Position numbers and translations under genes: made by a program
Assembly: GCF_002980575.1 (NCBI RefSeq)
Contig: NZ_PVBS01000001.1
Location: 310,001-374,000, forward strand
DNA: 64,000 bases
Direction: 5' to 3'
From: Sphingobacterium gobiense
Lineage (GTDB): Bacteria > Bacteroidota > Bacteroidia > Sphingobacteriales > Sphingobacteriaceae
Notes under the pieces: generated by a model
The model's input: only the letters and a program-made list of their open reading frames with translations
Database searches by the model: none
Told to the model about the DNA's origin: nothing
Shown here: positions 9,646 to 17,372 of the stretch, one piece after another
Position numbering within the stretch: the first letter of the stretch is position 1
Layout: the number at the start of each line of letters is the position of its first letter

Positions 9646-9670
9646 AGTACCTACAAAATTGTATGGTACT
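9646..9670. promoter_or_regulatory. dyad-symmetric operator between doxX-like and hxlR genes
   Basis: AGTACC at 9646 is mirrored by GGTACT at 9665, with a nested TACA...TGTA pair inside. It lies in the 87-bp gap between the divergent DoxX-like and HxlR genes. A palindrome of this size in such a gap is what a dimeric winged-helix regulator would bind. Binding by the adjacent HxlR protein is inference. Confidence 0.55.
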
Positions 9671-9686
9671 GACAAAAATGTGAGAA

Positions 9687-10043
9687 ATGAGAAAAGAGAC
9701 GTCAACAAATACACTCAATAAGGAGCAAATTGAATCGATGTGCGGAATGGCTTATACCATATCTGTGTTAAGCGGTCGATGGAAATTAAGCATTCTGGGG
9801 TTTTTACTAGATGGAGGAACGTTAAGATACAGTGAATTAAAACGGAAGACAGCTGGGATCTCCGAAAGAATGCTAATTGCTCAACTAAAGGACCTAGAGG
9901 CTGACGGTTTAATTGAACGTAAAGCATACCCTGAAGTACCACCCAGAGTAGAATACAAACTTTCAAAAAAAGGAAAATCATTGGAGACGATATTAAACTT
10001 GATGTCAGCTTGGGGTGAGGACAATAAAGGTATCCGCCCCTAA
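9687..10043 (+). CDS. HxlR-family winged-helix transcriptional regulator
   Basis: 118 residues. Single HxlR domain: conserved cysteine in MCGMAYTISVLSGRWKLSIL, LRYSELKRKTAGISERMLIA as the recognition region, and KAYPEVPPRVEYKLSKKGKS as the wing. These proteins are dimeric DNA-binding regulators that often sense electrophiles or oxidants through that cysteine. The divergent DoxX-like gene is the likely target. Confidence 0.93.
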   Translation: MRKETSTNTLNKEQIESMCGMAYTISVLSGRWKLSILGFLLDGGTLRYSELKRKTAGISERMLIAQLKDLEADGLIERKAYPEVPPRVEYKLSKKGKSLETILNLMSAWGEDNKGIRP

Positions 10044-10114
10044 ATACGATCTCTGTTCCATTATATTCAACAATTTTGCCGAAAAGTATCTCGCGGCAGA
10101 TTCTATGCCGTGCT

Positions 10115-10738
10115 TCATGACAATTGCGCTGACCTCCGCTTAGACAAGTGACGTGTTGCACAGTCTGAGGCTACAATGAGTCCCCCAGCCATCATGATGA
10201 TGTCTTTCAGTACCAATCGCCCCGCTCCGGATAAATATGGAAATCCGTAAGTTGACGTAGCAAAATCTCCGCCTAAATTAGGTACGTAAACTTCTGGCGT
10301 CGTAATTAGAAAAGAAAGCGTAACGATAGACATACCAAAAGTTAGCATACCACCCCAGAAACCAGTTCGGGGAAACCATATACCCAGAAGAACCACGACA
10401 CCTATGCAAATGATAACTGCACCCAAACCGTATGCAAAAAGATAAGTGCCGTTTTCTTTATGCCAAGCGATGTTCCTTTCAACCACTTTGCCTTCGGGGT
10501 TTTTATACATCGTGTATTCCGGAACCTTCTTCCCTTCGTCATCGATTACAGACGCACCAGCTTTACTATAAAAGAAATCCATTACTGGACTATTGATGAC
10601 GAAAGGAACGATCCCGTCCGCCTCATATTGGAATGCTTTTAGTCCGCCAATCCAAGCCATTACGATAAAAATCGCTATTCGCATAAAATTAATCCACAGG
10701 TGTTGCTTAGAGGCAACTAATATCAATAACTTATCCAT
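10115..10738 (-). CDS. YkgB/DUF417-family membrane protein
   Basis: Inner-membrane protein of about 207 residues from the ATG at 10738 (MDKLLILVASKQHLWINFMR), chosen over the upstream in-frame start at 10771. It has four hydrophobic segments. WIGGLKAFQYEADGIVPFV, PYLSGAGRLVLKDIIMMAGG and FLITTPEVY are typical of the DUF417 (YkgB, RclC) family. RclC in E. coli belongs to the reactive-chlorine response. The AraC-type regulator next to it on the same strand mirrors the rclR-rclC arrangement, which is suggestive only. Confidence 0.85.
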   Translation of the reverse strand: MDKLLILVASKQHLWINFMRIAIFIVMAWIGGLKAFQYEADGIVPFVINSPVMDFFYSKAGASVIDDEGKKVPEYTMYKNPEGKVVERNIAWHKENGTYLFAYGLGAVIICIGVVVLLGIWFPRTGFWGGMLTFGMSIVTLSFLITTPEVYVPNLGGDFATSTYGFPYLSGAGRLVLKDIIMMAGGLIVASDCATRHLSKRRSAQLS

Positions 10739-10824
10739 TTCTTTTAAATCTCTGCTGTTCCTTTTAAACAAAAGTAAAAGAGCAGATTCTTGAAAAGAAT
10801 GGACAAATACGTGTTATCCATAGA

Positions 10825-11643
10825 CTATTTTGCAACTATAGAAATACCTACCTGTTCACGAAAAGCTTTAGGAGAGAGGCCTACTTGTTTCTTGAAATAT
10901 CGGCTGAAGTAGAACTCATCTTCAAAGCGTAATTCGGTAGCAATTTCCTTGATATTTTTGTACGTAAGATGCAATAGCTTTTTTGCCTCCAAGATTACTC
11001 TTTCCTGAATAAGTACCGAAGGAGATTTATTAAAATATCGCTTAATTTTTTTGCTAAATACGTCTACTGATAAACCATAATATGAGGCATAAAATACAAC
11101 AGATCGGGAACCGATAAAATGACTCTCCAGAACGGTTTTAAAATCGGCTACCTGTTCTTTCTGAAGAGACAACGCTCGCTCAGAAATTTGTATCTGCTTT
11201 TCCCGGCTACTTAATGCCAGAATCAGTTGGAGATATGTCTTTGCAAGGGGAAGATCACAACTATTATCAGAAATATCGAGAGTCAAAATTTTTTCGAAAG
11301 TACTTTTTATTTCTTGGAAAACCGCCGCGGGGACCGAGACAAACGGGGATTCATAGATATTGTTAAAGAGTATGCCATTACAAGCGACTTCCATTTTGTG
11401 ATATTCTATACAATAAAAATCACCATGGAATCTAAGCATACTTTCAATAGATGTAGCATTACCATTCCATTTTAGTAATTGATAAGGAGAAAGAAATAGT
11501 AAGTTGTTTCCTCGACATCGATATTCATTAAAGTCTAAAGAAAACGAAGCGTCTTCTCCGATTAATAAAATAAAATAATACGGTTCTTTCAACTCTCGAA
11601 GCTGATCTTTCGTCGTATGCTCTATGTGTATCAATTTATCCAA
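10825..11643 (-). CDS. AraC-family transcriptional regulator
   Basis: 272 residues. Cupin-like N-terminal half and C-terminal double helix-turn-helix (residues about 190-270). Signature parts: LHLTYKNIKEIATELRFEDE, FYFSRYFKKQVGLSPKAFRE. It lies upstream of the DUF417 gene on the same strand, so it may activate it. The N-terminal ligand is unknown. Confidence 0.9.
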   Translation of the reverse strand: MDKLIHIEHTTKDQLRELKEPYYFILLIGEDASFSLDFNEYRCRGNNLLFLSPYQLLKWNGNATSIESMLRFHGDFYCIEYHKMEVACNGILFNNIYESPFVSVPAAVFQEIKSTFEKILTLDISDNSCDLPLAKTYLQLILALSSREKQIQISERALSLQKEQVADFKTVLESHFIGSRSVVFYASYYGLSVDVFSKKIKRYFNKSPSVLIQERVILEAKKLLHLTYKNIKEIATELRFEDEFYFSRYFKKQVGLSPKAFREQVGISIVAK

Positions 11644-11663
11644 ATAACTTCACTTTATGGTGT

Positions 11664-11718
11664 TTAATATACCGGCCGAATAGCAAGTTCATAGCCGTCC
11701 AAATCGGTGAACTGAAAT
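11664..11718 (-). pseudogene. C-terminal fragment of a VOC-family gene
   Basis: Reads FQFTDLDGYELAIRPVY then a stop. This matches the C-terminus of the intact VOC gene at 11839-12207 (FQFTDLDGYELAVWSDLLT) on the same strand, and the nucleotides are clearly homologous. It is the tail of a duplicated or replaced neighbour. Confidence 0.7.
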
Positions 11719-11838
11719 AAAAAAATGAATATATCTTTACTGATACCGATACGCCAAATTGTTATTTAGATATTTTTTATAATTATCGCGGTATCATGCA
11801 CTAAAAACACTAACTTACAAAATATTAACTTACAAACA

Positions 11839-12207
11839 TCATGTCAAAAGATCTGACCACACAGCAAGTTCATATCCATCCAAATCTGTAAACTGAAAGC
11901 GTTTACCTCCTGGAAAATTAAAGATATCCTTGACAATAGTGCCTCCCGCATCTATAACCTTGCTTTGAGTTGCTTCAATATCTTCTGAATAGAGAACGAC
12001 CAAGATCGTCCCGTTAACTGGATCTCCATAGGTAAAACCTCCGTCAACATAATCTCCTGAAAACGATGTATATTCTGTTCCATAGTCTGTAAACTCCCAG
12101 CCGAAACATTTTATATAAAAGTTTTTTGCTTGAACAATATCCTTTGATAGAAACTCGATATATTGTACCTGCTCGTGCTTTAGTTTTTGCGAATTAATTT
12201 CAGTCAT
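11839..12207 (-). CDS. VOC (glyoxalase/bleomycin-resistance) family protein
   Basis: 122 residues, a single vicinal-oxygen-chelate domain. Visible are YIEFLSKDIVQAKNFYIKCF, the GTILVVLYSEDIEATQSKVI strand-helix, and the C-terminal RFQFTDLDGYELAVWSD with the usual metal-ligand glutamate region. The family includes glyoxalases, dioxygenases and drug-binding proteins; the substrate cannot be told. It sits directly downstream of the HxlR gene at 12261 on the same strand, 53 bp apart. Confidence 0.9.
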   Translation of the reverse strand: MTEINSQKLKHEQVQYIEFLSKDIVQAKNFYIKCFGWEFTDYGTEYTSFSGDYVDGGFTYGDPVNGTILVVLYSEDIEATQSKVIDAGGTIVKDIFNFPGGKRFQFTDLDGYELAVWSDLLT

Positions 12208-12260
12208 AGTGTGTTTTTTTTAAGATAAATGAATGCTATTAAGATTACGGTATTCTTTCT

Positions 12261-12641
12261 CTATTCGTTGTCTGCTAAGATCCTAATGGCCATCAGTTTG
12301 TGTTTCTCACCCCATTCTTCGAGCCCCTTAATGATGGGCTTGAGCTCATAACCGATGGCCGTCAACTCGTATTCAACCCGCGGAGGAACTTCTGCATAAA
12401 TCGTTCTTTTCACGATATGGCTAGCTTCGAGTTTGCGCAATTGCAGCGTAAGCATACGTTCTGTTATGTTAGGTAGCAACTGCTTCAGTTCACCGAAACG
12501 GAGTTTGCCGTTCAATAGCCAAGAACAGATAACCAGAGACCATTGACCTCCGATTATGTTTGCAGCATATGCTTCCGCACATTCGTCGGCCAAAGCTTGT
12601 TTATTTGCGTAATTAGTAGATGTTTCCTTGATTCCAGCCAT
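12261..12641 (-). CDS. HxlR-family transcriptional regulator
   Basis: 126 residues with the HxlR domain: CAEAYAANIIGGQWSLVICS carries the conserved Cys region, then LRFGELKQLLPNITERMLTL and IYAEVPPRVEYELTAIGYEL. It is divergent from the NAD(P)H oxidoreductase at 12741 and reads toward the VOC gene. A symmetric inverted repeat lies in the 99-bp gap. It probably controls both neighbours. Confidence 0.93.
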   Translation of the reverse strand: MAGIKETSTNYANKQALADECAEAYAANIIGGQWSLVICSWLLNGKLRFGELKQLLPNITERMLTLQLRKLEASHIVKRTIYAEVPPRVEYELTAIGYELKPIIKGLEEWGEKHKLMAIRILADNE

Positions 12642-12645
12642 TACT

Positions 12646-12698
12646 TACATTTTTTATAGTATCATACAATTCGTTGCTAGGATACAAAAGTAAATGTA
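12646..12698. promoter_or_regulatory. two-tier inverted repeat between hxlR and oxidoreductase genes
   Basis: Outer arms TACATTT (12646) and AAATGTA (ending 12698) and inner arms GTATC and GATAC share the same centre of symmetry near 12672. It lies in the divergent promoter gap. It is a candidate operator of the adjacent HxlR regulator, shared by the oxidoreductase gene; this role is inference. Confidence 0.5.
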
Positions 12699-12740
12699 TT
12701 AGCCTTAATTTTGTCTTGTTAGATCTAAAACTTTAGCGAA

Positions 12741-13271
12741 ATGAAAACACTGATTGTTGTTACACATCCCGAAATAGAAAATTCTAAGATTAATAAACGA
12801 TGGGTTGAAGAACTGGAAAAAGCACCAGAAAAATACACTGTCCATCAACTTTACAAGCTTTATCCGGATGAGAAGATTGATGTATTAGCCGAACAAAAGC
12901 TACTAAAACAATATGAGAAAATTGTTTTTCAATTTCCCGTCTACTGGCATAGTTGTCCACCACTTTTAAAAAAATGGATTGATGAGGTATTGATTTATGG
13001 ATGGGCATACGGCAGCGCAAGTGGTTATCAGGTTTCAGGAAAGAAGATAGCTTTGGCCATGTCCGCTGGTGTCGAAGAACACGAATATGCGGCAGGCGAA
13101 AAATACAAATACACCCTAAAAGAGTTGACCCGCCCATTTGAATTGACTTGGGAGTATGTTCGCGCAGATTATCAGCCTTTTTTTGCCTATTACGGTATGG
13201 AATACAAAGCAACGGCCGAGCGAATCGAAAAGAGCGTGCCACTTTACATCAAATTCTTGGATACCTTGTAA
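12741..13271 (+). CDS. flavodoxin-fold NAD(P)H oxidoreductase
   Basis: 176 residues. KefF/MdaB/YwrO-like quinone reductase family with FMN or FAD bound in a flavodoxin fold. Motifs: MKTLIVVTHPEIENSKINKR at the start, FQFPVYWHSCPPLLKKWID and the Gly-rich KIALAMSAGVEEHEY. These enzymes reduce quinones and nitro compounds with two electrons, which suits regulation by an electrophile-sensing HxlR. hp1 copy C begins in the stop codon. Confidence 0.92.
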   Translation: MKTLIVVTHPEIENSKINKRWVEELEKAPEKYTVHQLYKLYPDEKIDVLAEQKLLKQYEKIVFQFPVYWHSCPPLLKKWIDEVLIYGWAYGSASGYQVSGKKIALAMSAGVEEHEYAAGEKYKYTLKELTRPFELTWEYVRADYQPFFAYYGMEYKATAERIEKSVPLYIKFLDTL

Positions 13272-13337
13272 TCCTGAAGCGTGGAACTTCAAGATTTTGC
13301 TAACTAACCAATTATAAACCTAACTATGCTATGCTTT
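13270..13337 (+). repeat. hp1 repeat, copy C (truncated)
   Basis: AATCCTGAAGCGTGGAACTT hairpin with one loop change and a mismatch, then GCTAACTAACCAATTATAAA. The tail breaks off after about 30 bp. The hairpin overlaps the stop codon of the oxidoreductase gene, so it could serve as its terminator. Confidence 0.8.
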
Positions 13338-13349
13338 TTACAGATCTCC

Positions 13350-13452
13350 CATATAACCGCTCGTGAAGCGGATATGCTAAGCGGTGCCCCTCGCGTTGCT
13401 AATTCACTGTCATAGAGTTTTCCAATCATCCAATAGCATCCGCGGTTATATG
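13350..13452. other. long inverted repeat, candidate structured RNA or element end
   Basis: CATATAACCGC at 13350 and GCGGTTATATG at 13442-13452 pair perfectly over 11 bp. A second block continues inward, GGAT-AT-GCTA (13370) with TAGC-ATCC (13434). The 5' arm can instead form a local CCGCT-CGTGA-AGCGG hairpin that excludes the long stem. It lies about 140 bp before the SDR start codon. No known riboswitch class is recognised. Confidence 0.5.
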
Positions 13453-13589
13453 TGGAACAGAACATGAAAGACCGCTATCATAGGTTGGAAAAATGCAAGA
13501 ACCAATGTTATTGCAATAATAGCAAGTTTCGGATTTTCTACCACAACACTCTTTGCGATCTTTGTTACAGAATTTTAAACTTGAAAAAA

Positions 13590-14342
13590 ATGCAAAAATT
13601 TATAGACAAGCATGCCCTCATCACGGGCGGAACAAACGGAATGGGGTTTGCTACAGCCCAACAGTTTATCGACGAAGGCGGTAAAGCAATTATCACAGGA
13701 CGAACTGCAGATACCGTAAATAAAGCCGCAGAACTATTAGGGAAAAATGCGTTCGGCATTGTATCAAATGCGAGCAATATGGCAGATATAATGTTGCTGC
13801 AGACACAACTAAAACAATATACAGACAACGTTGATCTACTTTTTGTCAATGCCGGGTACGGCAAGTTTTCATCTATCGATTATGCGGACGAAGCCCATTT
13901 TGACGAATTGTTCAACATATTGGTCAAAGGTACTTTTTTTACAGTGCAACAAGTCTTGCCCTTGATGAAAGCAGGAAGTTCGATTGTTCTTAATACTTCT
14001 GTGGTTACGGAGATGGTCGTCGACAATTTTTCGGTTTATACAGCGGCCAAATCAGCAGTACAATCATTTATTAAAACCTTTGCAGCAGAATTTACGGCAA
14101 AAGGTATACGGGTAAACGGAATAAGTCCGGGATACATCAGAACCAACGGCTTCAACAATACTGGCTTAGACTCTTCTCAAATTGAAGATGCTATTCAAAG
14201 CATTATCCCTACGATACCGTTTAAGCGATTTGGTGAGCCATCCGAGATAGCCAATTCAGTGCTTTTTCTTGCTTCTCAGGAAGCCTCATACATTCACGGA
14301 ACAGAATTAACAGTAGACGCAGGAATTTCAGTTATAAGATGA
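13590..14342 (+). CDS. short-chain dehydrogenase/reductase (SDR)
   Basis: Classical SDR of 250 residues from the ATG at 13590. The open frame extends upstream, but that part is Cys/Asn-rich and not SDR-like. Motifs in order: cofactor motif TGGTNGMGFA, NAGYG, catalytic Ser in IVLNTSVV, YTAAK (YxxxK), and the GISPGYIRTNG loop. The C-terminal TELTVDAGISVIR is typical. NAD(P)-dependent oxidation or reduction of an unknown alcohol or ketone. No operon partner: a dioxygenase fragment follows. Confidence 0.93.
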   Translation: MQKFIDKHALITGGTNGMGFATAQQFIDEGGKAIITGRTADTVNKAAELLGKNAFGIVSNASNMADIMLLQTQLKQYTDNVDLLFVNAGYGKFSSIDYADEAHFDELFNILVKGTFFTVQQVLPLMKAGSSIVLNTSVVTEMVVDNFSVYTAAKSAVQSFIKTFAAEFTAKGIRVNGISPGYIRTNGFNNTGLDSSQIEDAIQSIIPTIPFKRFGEPSEIANSVLFLASQEASYIHGTELTVDAGISVIR

Positions 14343-14365
14343 TAAAACAAAAGTTATAAAGTGCC

Positions 14366-14493
14366 GACTGGCAAAACATAACCGAAGTAATGCATACGAA
14401 CGGTTATGCTGTCATCTCAAATCTGTTAACAGATGAACAATGCGGAATACTAAAAGGATTATTAGCTGCAACGATGCGTCATAAAAAATCCTG
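14366..14493 (+). pseudogene. N-terminal fragment of a 2OG-Fe(II) dioxygenase gene
   Basis: The frame starting GAC reads DWQNITEVMHTNGYAVISNL followed by LTDEQCGILKGLL, the usual N-terminus of 2OG-Fe(II) oxygenases of the prolyl-hydroxylase-like type. It then runs into hp1 copy D after about 43 codons and stops inside its hairpin. The catalytic HxD...H core is absent. It marks a deletion or recombination endpoint at the repeat. Confidence 0.6.
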
Positions 14494-14616
14494 AGGCGGG
14501 GAACCTCAGGATTTTAACTAACTAACCAATTATAAACCTAAATTATGAAGTACCAATATCATATCAATTCCCGTACCATTTGCGGTGCTTAGTGTACAAT
14601 CAACACATATTGACAA
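14482..14616 (+). repeat. hp1 repeat, copy D
   Basis: AATCCTGAGGC/GCCTCAGGATT type hairpin (here with GGGGAA in the loop), tail of the second subtype (AATTATAAACCTAAATTATG, AAGTAC...), ending near AACACATATTGACA. The left edge cuts a dioxygenase fragment. Compensating change AAGC to AGGC and GCTT to CCT keeps the stem. Confidence 0.88.
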
Positions 14617-14836
14617 ATGGATGACTTTTATACTTCGGAATAATGTCTAATGGCAATTCTTTCACTTAAAATTTCTTCCACATAGCCGTTTTAACTGCCA
14701 TGATTGCACATTACACGACAAAAACGCAGATTCCGGAATGCTGTTTTGTCAGCGATACAAACGCCGGCACTAATCTGACGTTTTGTACGGGATTTAAAGA
14801 TAATTTTTCTACTTTTAGCTTTATTCAAAAAAAGCT

Positions 14837-15196
14837 ATGGAGAGCGAAATTTTAAAGTTAGAAGCACAACTTATCGCAGCCATCTTAAGCAGCGATGTAA
14901 AAGTACTGGATCAATTGCTTCACGATGAACTGATATTTGTTAATCATCTAGGGATGGTGCTTTCCAAAAAGGAGGATTTGGCTCCTCATATCAGCGGAGA
15001 TTTAAAAATTACCGAACTAGCAGTCTTAAACCAGCAGTTACACCTATTCGGAGATACCTGCGCTGTTGTGGTCAGCAAAAATATCAGGGGCATTTATCTG
15101 GATCAACCATTTGAAAATGGCGTCAAATTTACCAGAATCTGGAAATTATTTAACGAGCACTGGAAAGTAATTGCCGCAAGCAGCGTGTCTTGCTGA
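14837..15196 (+). CDS. NTF2-like (DUF4440-type) protein
   Basis: 119 residues, alpha+beta cone fold of the SnoaL/NTF2 superfamily. MESEILKLEAQLIAAILSSD is the typical first helix, then LLHDELIFVNHLGMVLSKKE and the strands VKFTRIWKLFNEHWKVIAAS. No signal peptide. The family binds or transforms small ligands; a role here cannot be given. It is unrelated in detail to the secreted NTF2-like triplets at 34.7, 40.8 and 53.5 kb. Confidence 0.85.
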   Translation: MESEILKLEAQLIAAILSSDVKVLDQLLHDELIFVNHLGMVLSKKEDLAPHISGDLKITELAVLNQQLHLFGDTCAVVVSKNIRGIYLDQPFENGVKFTRIWKLFNEHWKVIAASSVSC

Positions 15197-15200
15197 GTGC

Positions 15201-15240
15201 TACTATGCAGAACGGTTGCAACACGTATTTGTTCCCGGTG
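15201..15240 (+). pseudogene. short gene fragment shared with 17957-17998
   Basis: Reads ATMQNGCNTYLFPV in one frame; the similar segment at 17.96 kb reads ATLENGTNTYLFP then stops. About 30 of 38 bases agree. It looks like the C-terminal end of a lost gene, family not recognised. Confidence 0.4.
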
Positions 15241-15323
15241 TATTCACTAGGATTTGCTAATTATCGATCAGTTGCTAAGCTGTACTGACTTCATACGTCG
15301 GTCCGTATAGGCCTGGAAACAGT

Positions 15324-15368
15324 AAAATTCACAAAACTCACGGTAAAGGAATAGAAAAGCTGAAATAA
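15324..15368 (+). pseudogene. C-terminal remnant of an rpn (PD-(D/E)XK) gene
   Basis: Frame reads KIHKTHGKGIEKLK then stop, against the C-terminus ...GLSAEEIEKLK of the rpn gene at 57158. The following bases join hp1 copy E exactly as in that gene. Only the last 15 codons remain. Confidence 0.65.
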
Positions 15369-15500
15369 TAAAAAAATCCTGAAGCGGGGAGCTCCAGGAT
15401 TTTAACTAACTAACCAATTATAAACCTAATTATGAAATACAAATATAATGACAATTGAATGCTTTTCGTTGTATTAAGTGTAGTTTTAACACATATTAAC
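15369..15500 (+). repeat. hp1 repeat, copy E
   Basis: Hairpin AATCCTGAAGC...GCTCCAGGATT, tail of subtype 2 (MKYKYNDN reading after its ATG), ending TTTTAACACATATTAACA. Flanked by an rpn C-terminal remnant on the left and a NUDIX C-terminal remnant on the right. Confidence 0.88.
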
Positions 15501-15517
15501 ATATGCTTAGTTCGATA

Positions 15518-15670
15518 TACAATAATTCCATAACAATAGGCATATCTGCTACTGCCCAGTTGTAGTGCTGTAATTTGTTTTTATCTAGTCAAATAGCTTG
15601 CGCGTGTAGACTTTATATCTAGCGAACCGCCCAAGCCATTTACATAGAAAAATGGGTAAAGATTAAAACA
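15518..15670 (-). pseudogene. NUDIX gene remnant (3' part)
   Basis: The sequence beginning CATAACAATAGGCATATCTG aligns with the 3' half of the NUDIX genes at 33.7 and 59.2 kb, for example ATAGGCACATCAGCTTCTGC, and stays similar through the segment coding CKWTGG and AIW. Several indels break the frame. The Nudix box is lost. Confidence 0.65.
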
Positions 15671-15767
15671 CGCTTTATCTTCGATCAAATTCTTCAATAC
15701 CGTATTGAGGCCGGCCCTTGTAGAGTCGCTTTCTGCCATAATTATAAGATGTTTTCCATAGGAAGCC

Positions 15768-15811
15768 GAAATTCACAAAACCCGCGGAAAGGAGAAGAGC
15801 TGAAGCTATAA
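15768..15811 (+). pseudogene. C-terminal remnant of an rpn gene
   Basis: GAAATTCACAAAACCCGCGG reads EIHKTRGK and, after a small deletion, EELKL then stop. Same relation to the rpn C-terminus as the copy at 15324. It directly precedes hp1 copy F. Confidence 0.6.
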
Positions 15812-15944
15812 TAAAAAAATCCTGAAGCGGGGAGCCTCAGGATTTTTAACTAACTAACCAATTATAAACCTAATTATGAAGTACAAATATAACGATAAGT
15901 ACGGCAATTTAGTGCTACATAGTGTATATTTAACACATATTAAC
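15812..15944 (+). repeat. hp1 repeat, copy F
   Basis: Hairpin AATCCTGAAGC/GCCTCAGGATT with GGGGA loop, subtype 2 tail ending TATTTAACACATATTAACGT. The frame after the tail ATG reads MKYKYNDKYGN. Flanked by rpn and NUDIX remnants, only about 440 bp from copy E. Confidence 0.88.
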
Positions 15945-15962
15945 GTGTGCTTCAATGTATAC

Positions 15963-16070
15963 TGCAATAGTTCCCTTACAACCCGGTACATCCGCTTCCG
16001 TCCAGTCGTGATTTTTTAAATCATCATAAGAAAGTCCATATAGCTTGCGCATGCTCAGCTATAGCTAACA
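15963..16070 (-). pseudogene. NUDIX gene remnant (3' part)
   Basis: Aligns with the 3' end of the NUDIX gene at 59210, starting AATAGTTCCCTTACAACCCG and including the segments for the C-terminal WAEADVPVV-like peptide and the AQAIW region. It ends near 16070. The Nudix box is absent. Confidence 0.65.
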
Positions 16071-16172
16071 TTATATTCGATTAGAGCTTATAGACATGTA
16101 AAGATGGCAGGAATCAAAGAATGGATCAAAATTTGGTCTTATGGGATTGGTGTTACTTAAGTTATTCGATTA

Positions 16173-16550
16173 ATGGTACTACAAAAACTGAGGTATTTGG
16201 GAAAAGCGTTGGCGCTTTTCAAGGTTTTCAAAACATATAGTCTTACAGATAAAGATATAGCCGATGCCGACAATCTAGTGGAACATCTTTCTGATAGAAA
16301 AGCAGAATTTAAACTTATTTTAGCGATGGCTAACGATTCGATTAAAGGCCGTTATAAAATAGGAAGGCTAAACCTTGGAATTATTGTAGCGACTGTTGTG
16401 TATGTTATCTCTCCGCTTGATGCCATTCCTGATATCCTGCCGGCTTTAGGATGGGCGGATGATGTTGCCATTATTGGCTACGCCCTCGGCAGGCTGAAGT
16501 CCGAACTGATCAAGTACCGAAAATGGATTGCATTGCGTCCGACTACATAA
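16173..16550 (+). CDS. YkvA/DUF1232-family protein
   Basis: 125 residues. The diagnostic segment is YVISPLDAIPDILPALGWAD followed by DVAIIGYALGRLKSE, as in DUF1232/YkvA small membrane-associated proteins. Function unknown in the family. The stop overlaps the possible upstream start of the next gene, suggesting cotranscription. Confidence 0.9.
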   Translation: MVLQKLRYLGKALALFKVFKTYSLTDKDIADADNLVEHLSDRKAEFKLILAMANDSIKGRYKIGRLNLGIIVATVVYVISPLDAIPDILPALGWADDVAIIGYALGRLKSELIKYRKWIALRPTT

Positions 16551-16561
16551 GCACGATATTC

Positions 16562-17194
16562 ATGATTTTTAGAACATTAATACTCATTGCTGCCTGTACA
16601 ATAGGCATAGTATCTTTTGCACAGATCCAGACGGAAGTTTATTTTCCTGCAGACAAAAAATACACCGAGATCATGGAAGATCTCGGCAATCCACTATCGG
16701 GAAATCCAGTCATGATTGTCAAAACTTTCGTCCCTAACCATGGGAGTTACGTGTGGTTTCTCAATGAAAGTAAGGCTAAGAACTCCGCTTATTTTGATAA
16801 CAACCCTAAAGATTTACACGCAGGTATCTTTCTAGAAGATCATGGCGGGCTCCTTCCACAGATAGTTTTTAAAGATTTTGCAGTAGGTTTGGCACAGCCC
16901 AAGTACCTTATTAATTCCTGTGAAATCGGAGATGCCAATAACGATGGCTTCCCTGAGTTTTACCTGACTTATTTTGAAGAGTCAGATGGTTTAGACGCTA
17001 AGCCTTTGAAAGTAATTGTGTACACGCGTCTGGCAGGGGATAAGTTTTCAAAATCAAAAGTAACCGCTTGGATTCCGTTTCAACTAGAAGATCAATACCG
17101 CGAAGAGAAAGACGCAAATTTTAGGTTATTGCCCCAAGACATAGGACGGAAAGCGGAGAAAATATTGAAAGTAGCCAAGAACAGCATCATGTGA
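16562..17194 (+). CDS. secreted hypothetical protein with an acidic DxNxDG-like loop
   Basis: From the ATG at 16562 the product has a clear signal peptide (MIFRTLILIAACTIGIVSFA, cleavage near FAQ). The open frame back to 16523 is an overlap with the previous gene. The mature part of about 190 residues contains EIGDANNDGFPEFYLTYFEE, an acidic loop like those in VCBS/FG-GAP-type calcium-binding repeats. I do not recognise a named function. Probably periplasmic or exported; it forms a two-gene unit with the DUF1232 gene. Confidence 0.75.
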   Translation: MIFRTLILIAACTIGIVSFAQIQTEVYFPADKKYTEIMEDLGNPLSGNPVMIVKTFVPNHGSYVWFLNESKAKNSAYFDNNPKDLHAGIFLEDHGGLLPQIVFKDFAVGLAQPKYLINSCEIGDANNDGFPEFYLTYFEESDGLDAKPLKVIVYTRLAGDKFSKSKVTAWIPFQLEDQYREEKDANFRLLPQDIGRKAEKILKVAKNSIM

Positions 17195-17258
17195 TCAACA
17201 TGTATTGAGTATTAATCGATAATTTTCAATGTCGTTTCATTTCTGTAGTTTTTAACGA

Positions 17259-17275
17259 CGGACAGCTTGTGTCCG
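17259..17275. repeat. CGGACA hairpin, copy 1
   Basis: CGGACA-GCTTG-TGTCCG, followed by GCAATGGACAAAA. The same stem with a different loop (GCAGA) and the same right flank occurs at 35380-35396. Both lie beside hp1 material. Confidence 0.55.
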
Positions 17276-17299
17276 GCAATGGACAAAAAAGTCTTTTAC

Positions 17300-17365
17300 A
17301 ACAAAAAACGACAAAGCATGCTTTTTGTTTTTAATAAATGTATATTTAGCACATATTCACAAGGG
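17300..17365 (+). repeat. degenerate hp1 tail
   Basis: AAATGTATATTTAGCACATATTCACA-like sequence matches the end of hp1 subtype 2 tails (AGTGTATATTTAACACATAT). No hairpin is attached. It lies at the 3' side of the DinB gene. Confidence 0.4.
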
Positions 17366-17372
17366 TTTCACC

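Noticed and set aside
15324..15500. hp1 plus left arm as a MITE with terminal inverted repeats
   Set aside because: The ends are not inverted repeats of each other, and the left arm reads as the rpn C-terminus.
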